Shown piece by piece: positions 33,683 to 42,862 of a stretch of DNA of 64,000 nucleotides (its first letter is position 1; each line of letters begins with the position of its first letter). The stretch spans positions 62,001 to 126,000 of the forward strand of contig NZ_VFVY01000007.1 in assembly GCF_006442315.1 (NCBI RefSeq). Reading direction: 5' to 3'. The position numbers were made by a program, and so were the translations under genes. The notes beneath the pieces are model-generated. The model saw nothing but the letters and a program-made list of their open reading frames with translations. It was not told the DNA's origin and ran no database searches. This DNA is from Mesorhizobium sp. B2-3-4 (GTDB lineage: Bacteria; Pseudomonadota; Alphaproteobacteria; Rhizobiales; Rhizobiaceae).

Positions 33683-34720
33683 TCAGATCTCCGGAATGTT
33701 CTCCTTGAAGATCACCTGCAGCCTGGGCTGGTGCAGTTCATAGGGCAGTCCGCGCACGGCATGGGTCAGGATGTTGAGCGCCTCGCGCGCCTCGACGCGC
33801 GGGTTCTGGTCGATGACCGCGTCGAGCGTGCCGTCGAGCAGCAGTTCCTTGGTGCCGTCCGTCGCCTCGTGGCCGAGGAAGACCATCGATTGCGCTCGGC
33901 CCCGTTCCTTGAGCGCGCGGGCGATGCCGGTGTTGCCGGCGCCGACATTGTAGATGGCGGCAAGGTCGGGGTGGCGCTCCAGAAGGGCCGAGGCCTCAGA
34001 ATAGGCCTTCTCGCGGTCGTCGAGCATTTCGCGCATTTCGACGATCTCCAGATTGGGCGATTCCTCGGTCAGTATGTGCCGGAATCCCATCTCTCGTTCC
34101 TCATGGCCGCGATAGGAGAGCGAGCCGGCGAACAGCGCCACCTTGCCGGGACGGCCCGAGCCCATGAAACGGTTGAGCAGATAGCCGGCCAGGCGTCCGG
34201 CGGCGCGGTTGTCGATGCCGATATAGGCGACCCTCGGCACATGCAGGATATCGGAGGCGATGGTCACCACCTTGACGTCGTTGGCCGAGAGCGAGCGGAT
34301 CGCCTCGCGGACCGTCGGATGGTCGAGCGCGATGACGCCGACGCCTTGCGTCTGGCCGCGCAATTCCTGCAGCAGGCGGGCGAGTCGATCGGGATTGAAG
34401 CCTTCTATGGTGGCGATATGGACATCGAGATCGGGGCGCGCCAGCGCCTGCGCCTCGATCTGACGATGCAGCATCTTGATGAAGGAGTTGGTGCCGGCCG
34501 GCAGCGCGAAGTCGAGCCGGATGACCTCGCCGGGCGAGGGCCTCGGCGGCGCTCCGTGCGGGCTCTCGGCGATGTAACCGAGGCGCTGCGCCATTTCGAG
34601 CACGATCTCGCGGGTGCGCGCCCGCACGCCGGGGCGGTTGTTGAGCACGCGATCGACGGTGGCGGCGGAGACGCCGGCTTCCCGGGCTATGTCGGTCAGG
34701 GTGGAACGCACCGTCTTCAT
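33683..34720 (-). CDS. LacI-family transcriptional regulator
   Basis: The 345-residue protein has the LacI helix-turn-helix (LTDIAREAGVSAATVDRVLNN, residues 8-28) and a hinge, followed by a periplasmic-binding-like sensor domain (GQTQGVGVIALDHPTVREAI; VAYIGIDNRAAGRLAGYLL). It is divergent from the sugar importer starting at 35068 and probably represses it. GAGGAG touches the ATG directly, so the GTG three codons later (34711), with ideal spacing, may be the true start. A long inverted repeat in the divergent region is a candidate operator pair. Confidence 0.85.
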   Translation of the reverse strand: MKTVRSTLTDIAREAGVSAATVDRVLNNRPGVRARTREIVLEMAQRLGYIAESPHGAPPRPSPGEVIRLDFALPAGTNSFIKMLHRQIEAQALARPDLDVHIATIEGFNPDRLARLLQELRGQTQGVGVIALDHPTVREAIRSLSANDVKVVTIASDILHVPRVAYIGIDNRAAGRLAGYLLNRFMGSGRPGKVALFAGSLSYRGHEEREMGFRHILTEESPNLEIVEMREMLDDREKAYSEASALLERHPDLAAIYNVGAGNTGIARALKERGRAQSMVFLGHEATDGTKELLLDGTLDAVIDQNPRVEAREALNILTHAVRGLPYELHQPRLQVIFKENIPEI

Positions 34721-35067
34721 CTCCTCAATGCATCAGGATCACGCAATGCCGGCTGCCGGTCCAATGCAGCCAATGCATCGCTATCCGCGATTCTGATGGG
34801 AAATGATGTATCCGGCCTTGGCCGATGTGCAAGCCGCCGGGCTAAATCAGCTCGCCCGGTACGATCATGTCGGGGCGGAAAAGCGCATTTCCCATCAAAT
34901 CGAGGCATCTGGAGAGATGTATGGACCCCGGTATGACGCATTCTCTCGCCTCATTGCGATATTGTGAGGTGTTTTGACTATTTATGATGTTGACAGCCTT
35001 CCGATACTGCCGTCAATATCCCTCATGGGCTCGTGGAGGAAACGTTGGCCCTGAGGGAGGAATTCGA
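34721..35067. promoter_or_regulatory. Divergent control region with a 12-bp inverted repeat pair
   Basis: TGATGGGAAATG (34794-34805) and its exact reverse complement CATTTCCCATCA (34886-34897) lie 80 bases apart, with further matches (CGATT) outside. The 92-bp centre spacing is compatible with two regulator sites and DNA looping by LacI. TTGACT...TATGAT near 34974 could be the importer promoter. GAGGGAGGAA precedes the start at 35068. Confidence 0.55.
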
Positions 35068-36681
35068 ATGTCTGATCTGATCCGCATCTCGCGGCGCCGG
35101 CTGCTGGCGTCCGGAGGAAAGGCCGCGGTGTTCGTCGCGGCGACAGGTATCGCACCGCAATTCATTCGCCCCGGCCGCGCTTATGCCGCTGACGCACTGG
35201 CGCCCGGCATGATCGGCGGGCCGACCGGTTTCGAGGGCGCCGAGCGTTATCAGTATGGCGCCGACACGCCGGAAGGCCGCGCCGTCGAGGCCGCAAAGGC
35301 AATGAAGGGCGCCGGCAAGGCGCCGGCCAAGATCGTGCTCGGCCTCTCGGATGGCTCGATCGGCCAACTCACCCAGCCTTTCCCGGCCGGCGCGCCGTCG
35401 ATCAAGGATCTGTGGGAAAAGGAGACGGGCATCCCGATCGAGATCGTCGGCCTGCCGAACGGTCAGGAATTCACCAAGACGATGCAGGACATCTCCACCA
35501 AGGGTGGAGCCTATGACATCTATTCGACCGAGTGGAACCGCCTTGGCGACCTTGCCGAGACCGGCGGCATCGCCAAGCTCGACGACTTCGTTGCCCAGTA
35601 CAAGCCCGAATGGGACGATCCCAAGACCGGCTATGTCGACGGCGCCAAGGGCGTGTCGCTGCTCAACAAGTATCGCGGCTCGAACTATGGCGTGTCGCTG
35701 GACGGCGACTTCCAGACCTGGGTCTACCGCACCGACCTGTTCGGCGACGAGGCCGAGAAAAAGGCTTTCAAGGACAAATACGGCTACGATCTGGCGCCAC
35801 CGAAGACCTGGAAACAGCACAGCGATGTCGCGGCCTTCTTCCAGCGTCCGGACAAGGGCTTGTTCGGCTCGACCGACCTGCGCAACCAGGGCTGGGGCTA
35901 TACCAACTGGTACCAACGTTACGTCTCGATGGCCTCGCCCAACCAGTTCCTGTTCGGTGACGACGGCAAGCCGCTGATCAATTCCGAACACGGCATCGCC
36001 GCCACCAGCGAATATGTCGAGTCGCTCGTCCATCATTCGCCCGATGCGATCTCGTGGGGCTGGCCGGAGCAGTACGGCAATTTCGCCAAGGGTGGTGCGG
36101 CGATGACCTGCGCCTTTTCCAACCTGCCGAAATTCCTCGACAATGCCGGCAACAAGGATTCGAAGGTCACCGGCAAGGTCGGCACGATGCTGCCGCCCGG
36201 CCGCGAGATCGACGGCAAGCTGATCAGCCGCTCCGTGTTGTGGTTCTCGCTGACCGGCATGGTCTCGTCGCAGTCGAAGAACCAGGAGGCCGCCTATCTC
36301 CTGCTGCAATGGCTGGGCTCGGCCCGCATCTACGCCTGGATGAGCGCCAATCCCGGCGGTTATCTCGATCCGTTCCGGCTTTCGGATTTCTCCGATCCGC
36401 TGGTTCGCCAGACCTACCATGCCTACCACATGGACGTGGTGCGCGAGACGGTCGCCCGCACGGTGCCGACCATCAACTATCCCGGCGCCACCGCCTTCCA
36501 CAATGCGCTTGACGAAAACCTCATGGCCTCGCTGACCAAGGCCAAGACGGCGGAGCAGGCGATGGCCGACACCGAGGCCGAATGGAAGAAGATCGCCCGG
36601 CGCATCGGCGAGGACAAATTGCTCGAAGCCATCAGGACCAACAAGGAGGCATGGCCGACCGTTCTCGATCCAATCAGCTGA
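35068..36681 (+). CDS. ABC substrate-binding protein, CUT1 (sugar/polyol) type, Tat signal
   Basis: A 537-residue periplasmic protein, long for the family. The leader ISRRRLLASGGKAAVFVAA has the twin-Arg pattern of Tat export. The mature part has IPIEIVGLPNGQEFTKTMQDI and YDIYSTEWNRLGDLAETGGI, typical of family-1 solute-binding proteins. It resembles the binding proteins of importers with two ATPases such as the rhizobial glycerol system (GlpV). Genes for two permeases and two ATPases follow. A hairpin (36703-36734) separates it from the permeases. Confidence 0.82.
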   Translation: MSDLIRISRRRLLASGGKAAVFVAATGIAPQFIRPGRAYAADALAPGMIGGPTGFEGAERYQYGADTPEGRAVEAAKAMKGAGKAPAKIVLGLSDGSIGQLTQPFPAGAPSIKDLWEKETGIPIEIVGLPNGQEFTKTMQDISTKGGAYDIYSTEWNRLGDLAETGGIAKLDDFVAQYKPEWDDPKTGYVDGAKGVSLLNKYRGSNYGVSLDGDFQTWVYRTDLFGDEAEKKAFKDKYGYDLAPPKTWKQHSDVAAFFQRPDKGLFGSTDLRNQGWGYTNWYQRYVSMASPNQFLFGDDGKPLINSEHGIAATSEYVESLVHHSPDAISWGWPEQYGNFAKGGAAMTCAFSNLPKFLDNAGNKDSKVTGKVGTMLPPGREIDGKLISRSVLWFSLTGMVSSQSKNQEAAYLLLQWLGSARIYAWMSANPGGYLDPFRLSDFSDPLVRQTYHAYHMDVVRETVARTVPTINYPGATAFHNALDENLMASLTKAKTAEQAMADTEAEWKKIARRIGEDKLLEAIRTNKEAWPTVLDPIS

Positions 36682-36702
36682 TCCATCTCCCTGGATCAGA
36701 GC

Positions 36703-36734
36703 CGGAGGGGAGGGGCGAAAGCTCTTCCCCTCCG
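36703..36734 (+). terminator. Intercistronic hairpin after the CUT1 binding-protein gene
   Basis: CGGAGGGGA (36703-36711) pairs with TCCCCTCCG (36726-36734). A shorter hairpin, TGATCC/GGATCA, precedes it. No T-run follows, so partial termination or message protection is more likely than a full stop. Confidence 0.65.
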
Positions 36735-36762
36735 CATCAACGCCACCAGCAAAAGCAGCCAG

Positions 36763-37623
36763 ATGAAGCGTTCAGTTCCTTTCGAGATATTCCGCTACGC
36801 CGCGATCCTCGCGGCGATGGCGGTCACGCTGGTGCCGATCCTGTGGATGGTGTCGATGGCCTTCAAGCCGATCGCCGAATGGTCGGCGACCGGCGCGGAC
36901 CTGACATGGTGGCCGAAGAACCCGACGCTCAGCAATTTCCAGTTCGTGTTCGGCGAGTCGACCAACAATCTGATCGTCGCGCTCGACCGCACCGCGCTGA
37001 AGCCGATCCTGTCGTCGCTGCTGTCGGCGGTGTTCGGCACCGCGATCGCCATGTCGGCCGGCACGGCCGCCGCCTATGGCCTGTCGCGGTTCGGTTCCGG
37101 CCAGAACCTGCCGCTGGCGCTGATCCAGCTCAGGTTGTTTCCGCCAATGGCGGTCATGATCCCTGTGATGATCATGTGGGCGTTCCTCAATTTCACCGAC
37201 AGCTGGTGGGGCCTGGCGCTGATCTATGGCATCGTCACCTTGCCGTTCGCCTTCTGGCTGATGAAGACCTTCTTCGACGACATGCCGCGCGAGATCGAGG
37301 AAGCCGCGCTGGTCGAAGGCTGCTCGCGGCTGCGCGTCTTCACCCGCATCACGCTGCCAATGATGCGTGCGCCGCTGGCGAGCGCCGCGCTCTTCGTGTT
37401 CATCCTCAACTGGTCGGATTATCTGATCGCGCTGCTTCTGACGACGCGCGAATGGGTGACGATCCCCGTCTACATGGCGTCGCTGTCGTCCTCGATGACA
37501 GGCCAGCTCTATGGCGCCAAGGCGGCCCTCGGGCTCATTGCCGCCGTGCCGCCGGTCATCATGGGCATCGCCATCCAGCGCCATCTGGTGCGCGGGCTGA
37601 CTTTCGGGGCGCTCAAGCAATGA
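36763..37623 (+). CDS. ABC permease, CUT1 MalG type
   Basis: A 286-residue protein with six spans. [17 protein letters not shown] and [15 protein letters not shown] near the N-terminus are typical of MalG/UgpE permeases. The EAA loop is [25 protein letters not shown]. It overlaps the next permease by four bases. Unusually the MalG-type gene precedes the MalF-type gene. Confidence 0.85.
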   Translation: MKRSVPFEIFRYAAILAAMAVTLVPILWMVSMAFKPIAEWSATGADLTWWPKNPTLSNFQFVFGESTNNLIVALDRTALKPILSSLLSAVFGTAIAMSAGTAAAYGLSRFGSGQNLPLALIQLRLFPPMAVMIPVMIMWAFLNFTDSWWGLALIYGIVTLPFAFWLMKTFFDDMPREIEEAALVEGCSRLRVFTRITLPMMRAPLASAALFVFILNWSDYLIALLLTTREWVTIPVYMASLSSSMTGQLYGAKAALGLIAAVPPVIMGIAIQRHLVRGLTFGALKQ

Positions 37624-38579
37624 GCGCCGTGGCCGCAACGATTTCGGAGGACGCGATGAATGCCGTGCGCGGCAAGCCGGTCTCGCGCGACGAGGGAGCG
37701 CGGCTCGGCTTTCGTCTGACCTTGCCCGCGCAGATACTGGTGCTGTTCATCTCGGCCTTTCCGCTCCTGATGCAGCTATACATCAGCGTCACCGACTGGT
37801 CGCCGCTCTCGGGCCTCGGCTGGTGGAACGCCTGGGAGATGTGGAACAGCTTCGCCAACTACACCGATCTCGTGGCGGACACGCGCTTCTGGAGCGCGCT
37901 GAAGCGCACCGCGATCGTCATGGTCGTCTGCGTGCCGGCCGAGTTCCTGTTGGGTCTCGCGCTGGCAACGTTGTTCGCCGACGATTTTCCCGGCAAGCGC
38001 ATCTTCTATTCGATCCTGCTGATGCCGATGATGGTGGTGCCCGCGGTCGCCGGCTACATGTTCTTCATGCTGTTCCAGTCGGGCGGCCCGGTGAACGACA
38101 TCCTGTCCGCCGTCACGGGAACCCAAGTCACCATCGCGTGGCTGTCGGACCCGACGCTGGCATTGATCGCGGTGATGATCGCCGACATCTGGCAGTGGAC
38201 GCCGCTGATGTTCCTGATCCTGCTTGCAGGCCTCGTCGGCGTGCCGGAGGACCAGATCAAGGCGGCGACACTGCTCGGCGCCAATCCGTGGCAGCGCTTC
38301 ACCACCATCGTGCTGCCGAAGATGAAGACGATCATCGTCATCGCGCTGGCGATCCGGGTGATCGAGAACTTCAAGATCTTCGACACGCTCTACATCATGA
38401 CCGGCGGCGGCCCCGGCGTCGCCACCGAGACGATCTCCGTCTACATCTACAAGGTCACCACCCAGGACCTGATCTGGGGTTATGTCGCGGCGATCGCGCT
38501 CGCCATCCTGATCGTGCTTTCCATCGTTGCCGTGTTCGCCATGAAACGCATGGCGCGAGGAAGGCAGGTGCCGGCATGA
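37620..38579 (+). CDS. ABC permease, CUT1 MalF type
   Basis: The 319-residue protein has a cytoplasmic N-terminal tail of ~35 residues and six spans. [26 protein letters not shown] is the usual first span and loop of MalF/UgpA permeases, and the EAA loop is [25 protein letters not shown]. Start and stop overlap both neighbours by four bases, so channel and ATPase subunits are made in step. Confidence 0.85.
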   Translation: MSAVAATISEDAMNAVRGKPVSRDEGARLGFRLTLPAQILVLFISAFPLLMQLYISVTDWSPLSGLGWWNAWEMWNSFANYTDLVADTRFWSALKRTAIVMVVCVPAEFLLGLALATLFADDFPGKRIFYSILLMPMMVVPAVAGYMFFMLFQSGGPVNDILSAVTGTQVTIAWLSDPTLALIAVMIADIWQWTPLMFLILLAGLVGVPEDQIKAATLLGANPWQRFTTIVLPKMKTIIVIALAIRVIENFKIFDTLYIMTGGGPGVATETISVYIYKVTTQDLIWGYVAAIALAILIVLSIVAVFAMKRMARGRQVPA

Positions 38580-39667
38580 GCGCGATCCAGCTCAAACACC
38601 TGACCAAGACATTCGGCGACTTCACCGCGCTGAAGACCATGGATCTCGAGATAGCGGACGGCGAGTTCATGGCGCTGCTCGGGCCGTCGGGCTGCGGCAA
38701 GTCGACGACAATGAACATGATCGCCGGCATGGAAGAGCCGACCAGCGGCAAGATTCTGTTCGGCGAGCGCGACATGGCCGGCGTGCCGATGGGCCGGCGC
38801 GGCGTCGGCTTCGTGTTCCAGAACTATGCGATCTTCACCCATATGAGCGTGCGCCAGAACCTCGCCTACGGGCCGAGGATGCGCGGCGCCGCCAAAGCCG
38901 AGGTCGATCGCCGCGTCGGCGCGATTGCCGAATTGCTGCAGCTTTCGCCGCTGCTGGACCGCAAGGCGGACCGGCTTTCGGTCAATATCCTGCAGCGCGT
39001 GGCGATTGGCCGTTCGGCGATCATGGAGCCGGCGATCTTCCTGCTCGACGAGCCGCTGTCCAATGTCGACGCGGCTTTCCGGGCGGTGATGCGCACCGAG
39101 CTGAAACAGCTGCAGCGGCAATTCAGGCAGACCATGGTCTACGTCACCCACGACCAGCTCGAGGCGATGACCATGGCCGACCGTATCGCTGTCATGGATC
39201 ATGGCGTGCTGCAGCAGGTCGGCACGCCGCTCGAAGTCTACAACAATCCGGCCAATGTCTTCGTCGCCCGCTTCATCGGCGCGCCGGGCATGAATCTCAT
39301 CAAGGGCAGGCCGGCCGAAAGCGACCGCGGACTGGTCGTCGATCTCGGCCCGCTGGGTGTGACGCCGCCGCTGCCGGATGAACTGGCGACCAGCTTGCGC
39401 GGCGCGCGCAGCGACGTGCTCTACGGTTTCCGGCCGGAGCAGGTCGCCCTGGCGCAAGGGGGGCGCGGGCTGGCCATGTCCGTCACCTTCGTCGAGCGCA
39501 TCGGTGCCCGTACCATCGTTCATCTCGGCGAGGGCGAAAGCGCCGTGAAGGCGGTCTTTGAGAACGATGTCGGGCTCTCGATCGGGCAGACCGCGACCGT
39601 CGCGCCCATGGCGGCATCGGTACGCGTCTTCGATGCCGCCAGCGGCATCGCGATAAGGGCGGATTGA
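38576..39667 (+). CDS. ABC ATPase 1 with degenerate signature motif
   Basis: A 363-residue CUT1 ATPase with intact Walker A GPSGCGKST, Walker B IFLLDEPLSNVD and switch His in YVTHDQLEA, and a C-terminal TOBE/OB part. The signature loop reads LSVNILQRVAIGRS (from residue 134) instead of LSGGQ-QRVAIGRA, so the serine-glycine core that contacts ATP in the partner subunit is lost. It is followed three bases later by a second ATPase, so the pair should form a heterodimer with one weak site. Compare rhizobial GlpS/GlpT glycerol ATPases. Confidence 0.85.
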   Translation: MSAIQLKHLTKTFGDFTALKTMDLEIADGEFMALLGPSGCGKSTTMNMIAGMEEPTSGKILFGERDMAGVPMGRRGVGFVFQNYAIFTHMSVRQNLAYGPRMRGAAKAEVDRRVGAIAELLQLSPLLDRKADRLSVNILQRVAIGRSAIMEPAIFLLDEPLSNVDAAFRAVMRTELKQLQRQFRQTMVYVTHDQLEAMTMADRIAVMDHGVLQQVGTPLEVYNNPANVFVARFIGAPGMNLIKGRPAESDRGLVVDLGPLGVTPPLPDELATSLRGARSDVLYGFRPEQVALAQGGRGLAMSVTFVERIGARTIVHLGEGESAVKAVFENDVGLSIGQTATVAPMAASVRVFDAASGIAIRAD

Positions 39668-39670
39668 ACC

Positions 39671-40747
39671 ATGGCCGATATCGTCTTCCGCAATGTCAGC
39701 AAAAGCTACGGCGCGATGCTTGCCGTCGAGGATGCGTCGTTCACGGTCAACGACAACGAGTTCTTCTGCTTCTTCGGTCCGCCGCTGTCTGGTAAATCGA
39801 CGATCCTGCGCCTGATACTGGGGCTGGAGACGCCGGATGCCGGGGAAATCCTGATCGGCGGCAAGCCGGTCAACACGGTATCGCCGGCCGAACGCAACGT
39901 CGCCATGGTGTTCCAGAACCTGGCGCTGTTCCCGCATATGAGCGCGCTCGACAATGTCCGCTTCCCGCTGGTCGAACGCAAAGTCGCCGATGTCGACATC
40001 AAGCGACGCGTCGCCGATGTCGCGGCCAAGCTGCATATCGGCCATATCCTGCACAAGCCGCCGGCGCAGCTTTCGGGCGGCGAGCGGCAGCGCGTGGCGA
40101 TCGCGCGCGCGCTGGTGCGCGATCCCAACGCCTATCTGATGGACGACCCGATCTCGGCGCTCGATGCGCGGCTGCGCGAGGAGACGCGCGTCGAGCTGAA
40201 GCGTATCCAGCGCGACCTCGGCAAGACGCTGGTCTATGTCACGCACGACCAGGAAGAGGCGATGTCGATCGCCGACCGGATCGCCATACTGGACAATGGC
40301 CGGATCAGGCAGATCGGCGCGCCGGCGGAAATCTACGACCGTCCGGCCAGCACCTATGTGGCGCGGCTGCTCGGTTCGCCGGTCATGAACATCCTGAAAT
40401 CCGTTCGTGGCGACGGCGGCGTCGAAGCTGCCGAAGGAACGGTCCGCATCGCCGACCGCGCGGCCCCGGCCGAGGCGATCGAGATCGGACTGAGGCCGGA
40501 GGACATCAAGGTCAAGCCATGGACGGGCAATGAGACGGCGGACGGGGGCCCGGGCCGCCCCGCGCGGGTGTTCGAGGTCGAGCCGCTTGGCGGCTACACC
40601 GTGGTGACGCTCGCCGCCGGGCAGGCGCGACTCAAGGCGCTGTTGCGCGGCCAGCCCGACATCAGGCCCGACGCGATGGTGGCAATATCCTGCGAGCCGG
40701 CCCGCGTGCATTATTTCGGACAGGGCGGGAGCGCGTTGGCGAGATGA
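39671..40747 (+). CDS. ABC ATPase 2 with Walker B Glu-to-Asp change
   Basis: A 358-residue CUT1 ATPase. Walker A is GPPLSGKST, the signature LSGGERQRVAIARAL is canonical, but Walker B reads AYLMDDPISALD, with Asp 159 in place of the catalytic Glu. The switch His is present (YVTHDQEEA), and a TOBE domain follows. In a head-to-tail pair with ATPase 1, its good signature would complete ATPase 1's intact Walker B. Its own Asp site would face the degenerate signature. Confidence 0.85.
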   Translation: MADIVFRNVSKSYGAMLAVEDASFTVNDNEFFCFFGPPLSGKSTILRLILGLETPDAGEILIGGKPVNTVSPAERNVAMVFQNLALFPHMSALDNVRFPLVERKVADVDIKRRVADVAAKLHIGHILHKPPAQLSGGERQRVAIARALVRDPNAYLMDDPISALDARLREETRVELKRIQRDLGKTLVYVTHDQEEAMSIADRIAILDNGRIRQIGAPAEIYDRPASTYVARLLGSPVMNILKSVRGDGGVEAAEGTVRIADRAAPAEAIEIGLRPEDIKVKPWTGNETADGGPGRPARVFEVEPLGGYTVVTLAAGQARLKALLRGQPDIRPDAMVAISCEPARVHYFGQGGSALAR

Positions 40748-40782
40748 CGGTTGCCGCGAGGACAGAGTTTCGGGAGGAAGGC

Positions 40783-41868
40783 ATGACAGGCAAGGATTTC
40801 GAGCCGGACGTGAAGGTCCGCACAAAGGAATATCGGATCGGCTGCGTCGGCGCCGGCATGATCATGGCCGAGTGCCATCTGGCCGCCTATCATGAAGCAG
40901 GCTTTCCGGTTGTGGCGATCGCTTCGCGCACCAGGGCGAATGCGCAGAAGGTCGCCGCACGCTGGGGCATCCCGACGGTGCACGATACGCCGGAACAACT
41001 CATCGAGGACGCCAATGTCGACATTATCGACCTTGCCTTTCCGCCGGACCAGCAACCGGCGCTGATCCGCCACGCGCTGAAGCAGAAGCACATCAAGGCG
41101 ATCCTGGCGCAGAAGCCGCTGGCGCTGTCGGTCGAGGAGGCCGTCAAGCTGCGCGACGAGGCGGCGAAGGCCGGCAAGATCCTCTCGGTTAACCAGAACA
41201 TGCGCTACGACCAGTCGATGCGCGTGCTGAAGCAGATCATAGACAGCGGCGCGCTAGGCGACATCGTCTTCGCCCAGATCGATATGCATGCCATCCCGCA
41301 CTGGCAGACTTTCCTGCAGGGTTACGACCGGCTGACGCTCGCCAATATGAGCGTGCACCACCTGGACGTGCTGCGTTTCCTGTTCGGCGATCCCGATGAG
41401 ATCACGACACTCACCCGGAAAGACCCGCGCACGACATTCGACCACTCCGACGGCATCACCGTCTCGACGCTGCGGTTCCCCTCCGGCGTGCTTGCCGTGT
41501 CGCTGGAGGATGTCTGGTCCGGCCCGCGCCAGGACGGCTACAAGGACGACCAGCACATCAACTGGCGCGTCGACGGCACCAAGGGCGTCGCCAAGGGCAC
41601 GATCGGCTGGCCGACCGGTGCTGCCTCGACGCTGACCTATGCGTCGGCCGAGACGACCGGCGGCGAATGGGTGAGCCCGAGTTGGGAGACGATGTGGTTC
41701 CCACATGCCTTCATCGGCGTCATGGAACAGCTCCAGCACGCGGTGAAGACCGGCACGCCGCCGGCGCTTTCCGTCGCCGACAACGTCAAGACCATGGCGC
41801 TGGTCGAAGCGGGCTACCGCTCGATGGCGTCGGGACGCACCGTAAAACTTTCCGAGATCGCTATCTGA
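40783..41868 (+). CDS. Gfo/Idh/MocA-family oxidoreductase
   Basis: A 361-residue NAD(P)-dependent sugar or cyclitol dehydrogenase. The Rossmann motif is IGCVGAGMIMAECHLAAYHEAG, and the dinucleotide-side motif normally EKP reads AQKPLALS here. ATG 40783 has GGGAGGA five bases upstream and is preferred over ATG 40744, which overlaps the ATPase stop. It is co-transcribed with the LacI-regulated importer, so it oxidises or epimerises the imported sugar or inositol-like compound. MocA and IdhA are relatives; the exact substrate is unknown. Confidence 0.85.
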   Translation: MTGKDFEPDVKVRTKEYRIGCVGAGMIMAECHLAAYHEAGFPVVAIASRTRANAQKVAARWGIPTVHDTPEQLIEDANVDIIDLAFPPDQQPALIRHALKQKHIKAILAQKPLALSVEEAVKLRDEAAKAGKILSVNQNMRYDQSMRVLKQIIDSGALGDIVFAQIDMHAIPHWQTFLQGYDRLTLANMSVHHLDVLRFLFGDPDEITTLTRKDPRTTFDHSDGITVSTLRFPSGVLAVSLEDVWSGPRQDGYKDDQHINWRVDGTKGVAKGTIGWPTGAASTLTYASAETTGGEWVSPSWETMWFPHAFIGVMEQLQHAVKTGTPPALSVADNVKTMALVEAGYRSMASGRTVKLSEIAI

Positions 41869-41923
41869 TCACCGCAACCGAAACACCAGACAACTGAATC
41901 GCTTACAGGGAGGAATTCACACC

Positions 41924-42838
41924 ATGATGCAGGCAGGTATTTTCACGGGCTATTTCCCGTACGGCCTTGAAGAGACGGCGAAGAAGATCCGCGGCCTCGG
42001 TTTCAACACGGTGCAGCTCGACCTGCATTTCAGGGATGTCGACCTGTCGGCCGGCCAGATCACCAAGGACAAGGCCAAGAAGGTGCGCGATGTCTTCCGC
42101 GACCACAATCTGCCGGTCTGCTGCGTGTCGGGCTACACCAACATCATCCATCCCGACAAGGCCGAGCGTGACAAGCGCGTCGGCTATCTCAAGGAGATCA
42201 TCCGCAACGCGCGCGATTTCGGCTCGCCTTACGTGATCTCGGAGACCGGCACTTACAACACCGAGTCCGACTGGGTGCATCATCCCAAGAACAAGACCGA
42301 GGAAGGCTTCGAGGAATGCCGCAAGGTGATCGCCGACCTCGCCCAGACGGCCTATGACCATGGCGCGGTCTTCCTGCTGGAGACCTATGTCAACAACGTC
42401 GTCGGCTCTGTCGAGGAGACGGTGAAGATGTTCGCGCAGGTCGATCATCCCGGTCTTGGCCTGTTGATGGACCCGACCAACTATTTCGAGACCCACAACA
42501 TCGACAGGATGGACCAGATCCTGAACCAGGTGTTCGACACGCTGACCGACAAGATCAGAATAGCCCACGCCAAGGACGTCAAGCGCTCGGGCGACGACAA
42601 GTCGGAGAAGCATGCCGATATCGGCGATGCCGATGCGATGGAGAGCCACACGTTCCGCGGCGTTGGCGAGATCGAACTGCCGGCGCCGGGTCTCGGCTCG
42701 CTCAACTACGACCTCTATCTCAAGCGGCTGGCGGAGAAGCATCCGAACATCCCGGTCATCATCGAGCATCTGTCGGAAGACGACGTGCCGCGCGCCAAAA
42801 AATTCCTCGACGGGAAGTTCCGCGCCAACGGGCTTTGA
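41924..42838 (+). CDS. Sugar phosphate isomerase/epimerase (TIM-barrel, AP-endonuclease-2 family)
   Basis: A 304-residue xylose-isomerase-like TIM barrel. Metal-site motifs are FLLETYVNNVVGS (Glu), LLMDPTNYFE (Asp), IAHAKDVKR (His) and the late acidic FRGVGEIELP, ending VIIEHLSEDDVPRAK (Glu). IolE/MocC dehydratases and DTE-type epimerases share this fold. It lies between the Gfo/Idh gene and a second importer; the order dehydrogenase-isomerase-importer fits polyol or cyclitol catabolism. Ribosome site GGGAGGAA. Confidence 0.82.
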   Translation: MMQAGIFTGYFPYGLEETAKKIRGLGFNTVQLDLHFRDVDLSAGQITKDKAKKVRDVFRDHNLPVCCVSGYTNIIHPDKAERDKRVGYLKEIIRNARDFGSPYVISETGTYNTESDWVHHPKNKTEEGFEECRKVIADLAQTAYDHGAVFLLETYVNNVVGSVEETVKMFAQVDHPGLGLLMDPTNYFETHNIDRMDQILNQVFDTLTDKIRIAHAKDVKRSGDDKSEKHADIGDADAMESHTFRGVGEIELPAPGLGSLNYDLYLKRLAEKHPNIPVIIEHLSEDDVPRAKKFLDGKFRANGL

Positions 42839-42862
42839 TGGCTCGAAACAAGGGAGGAAAGA

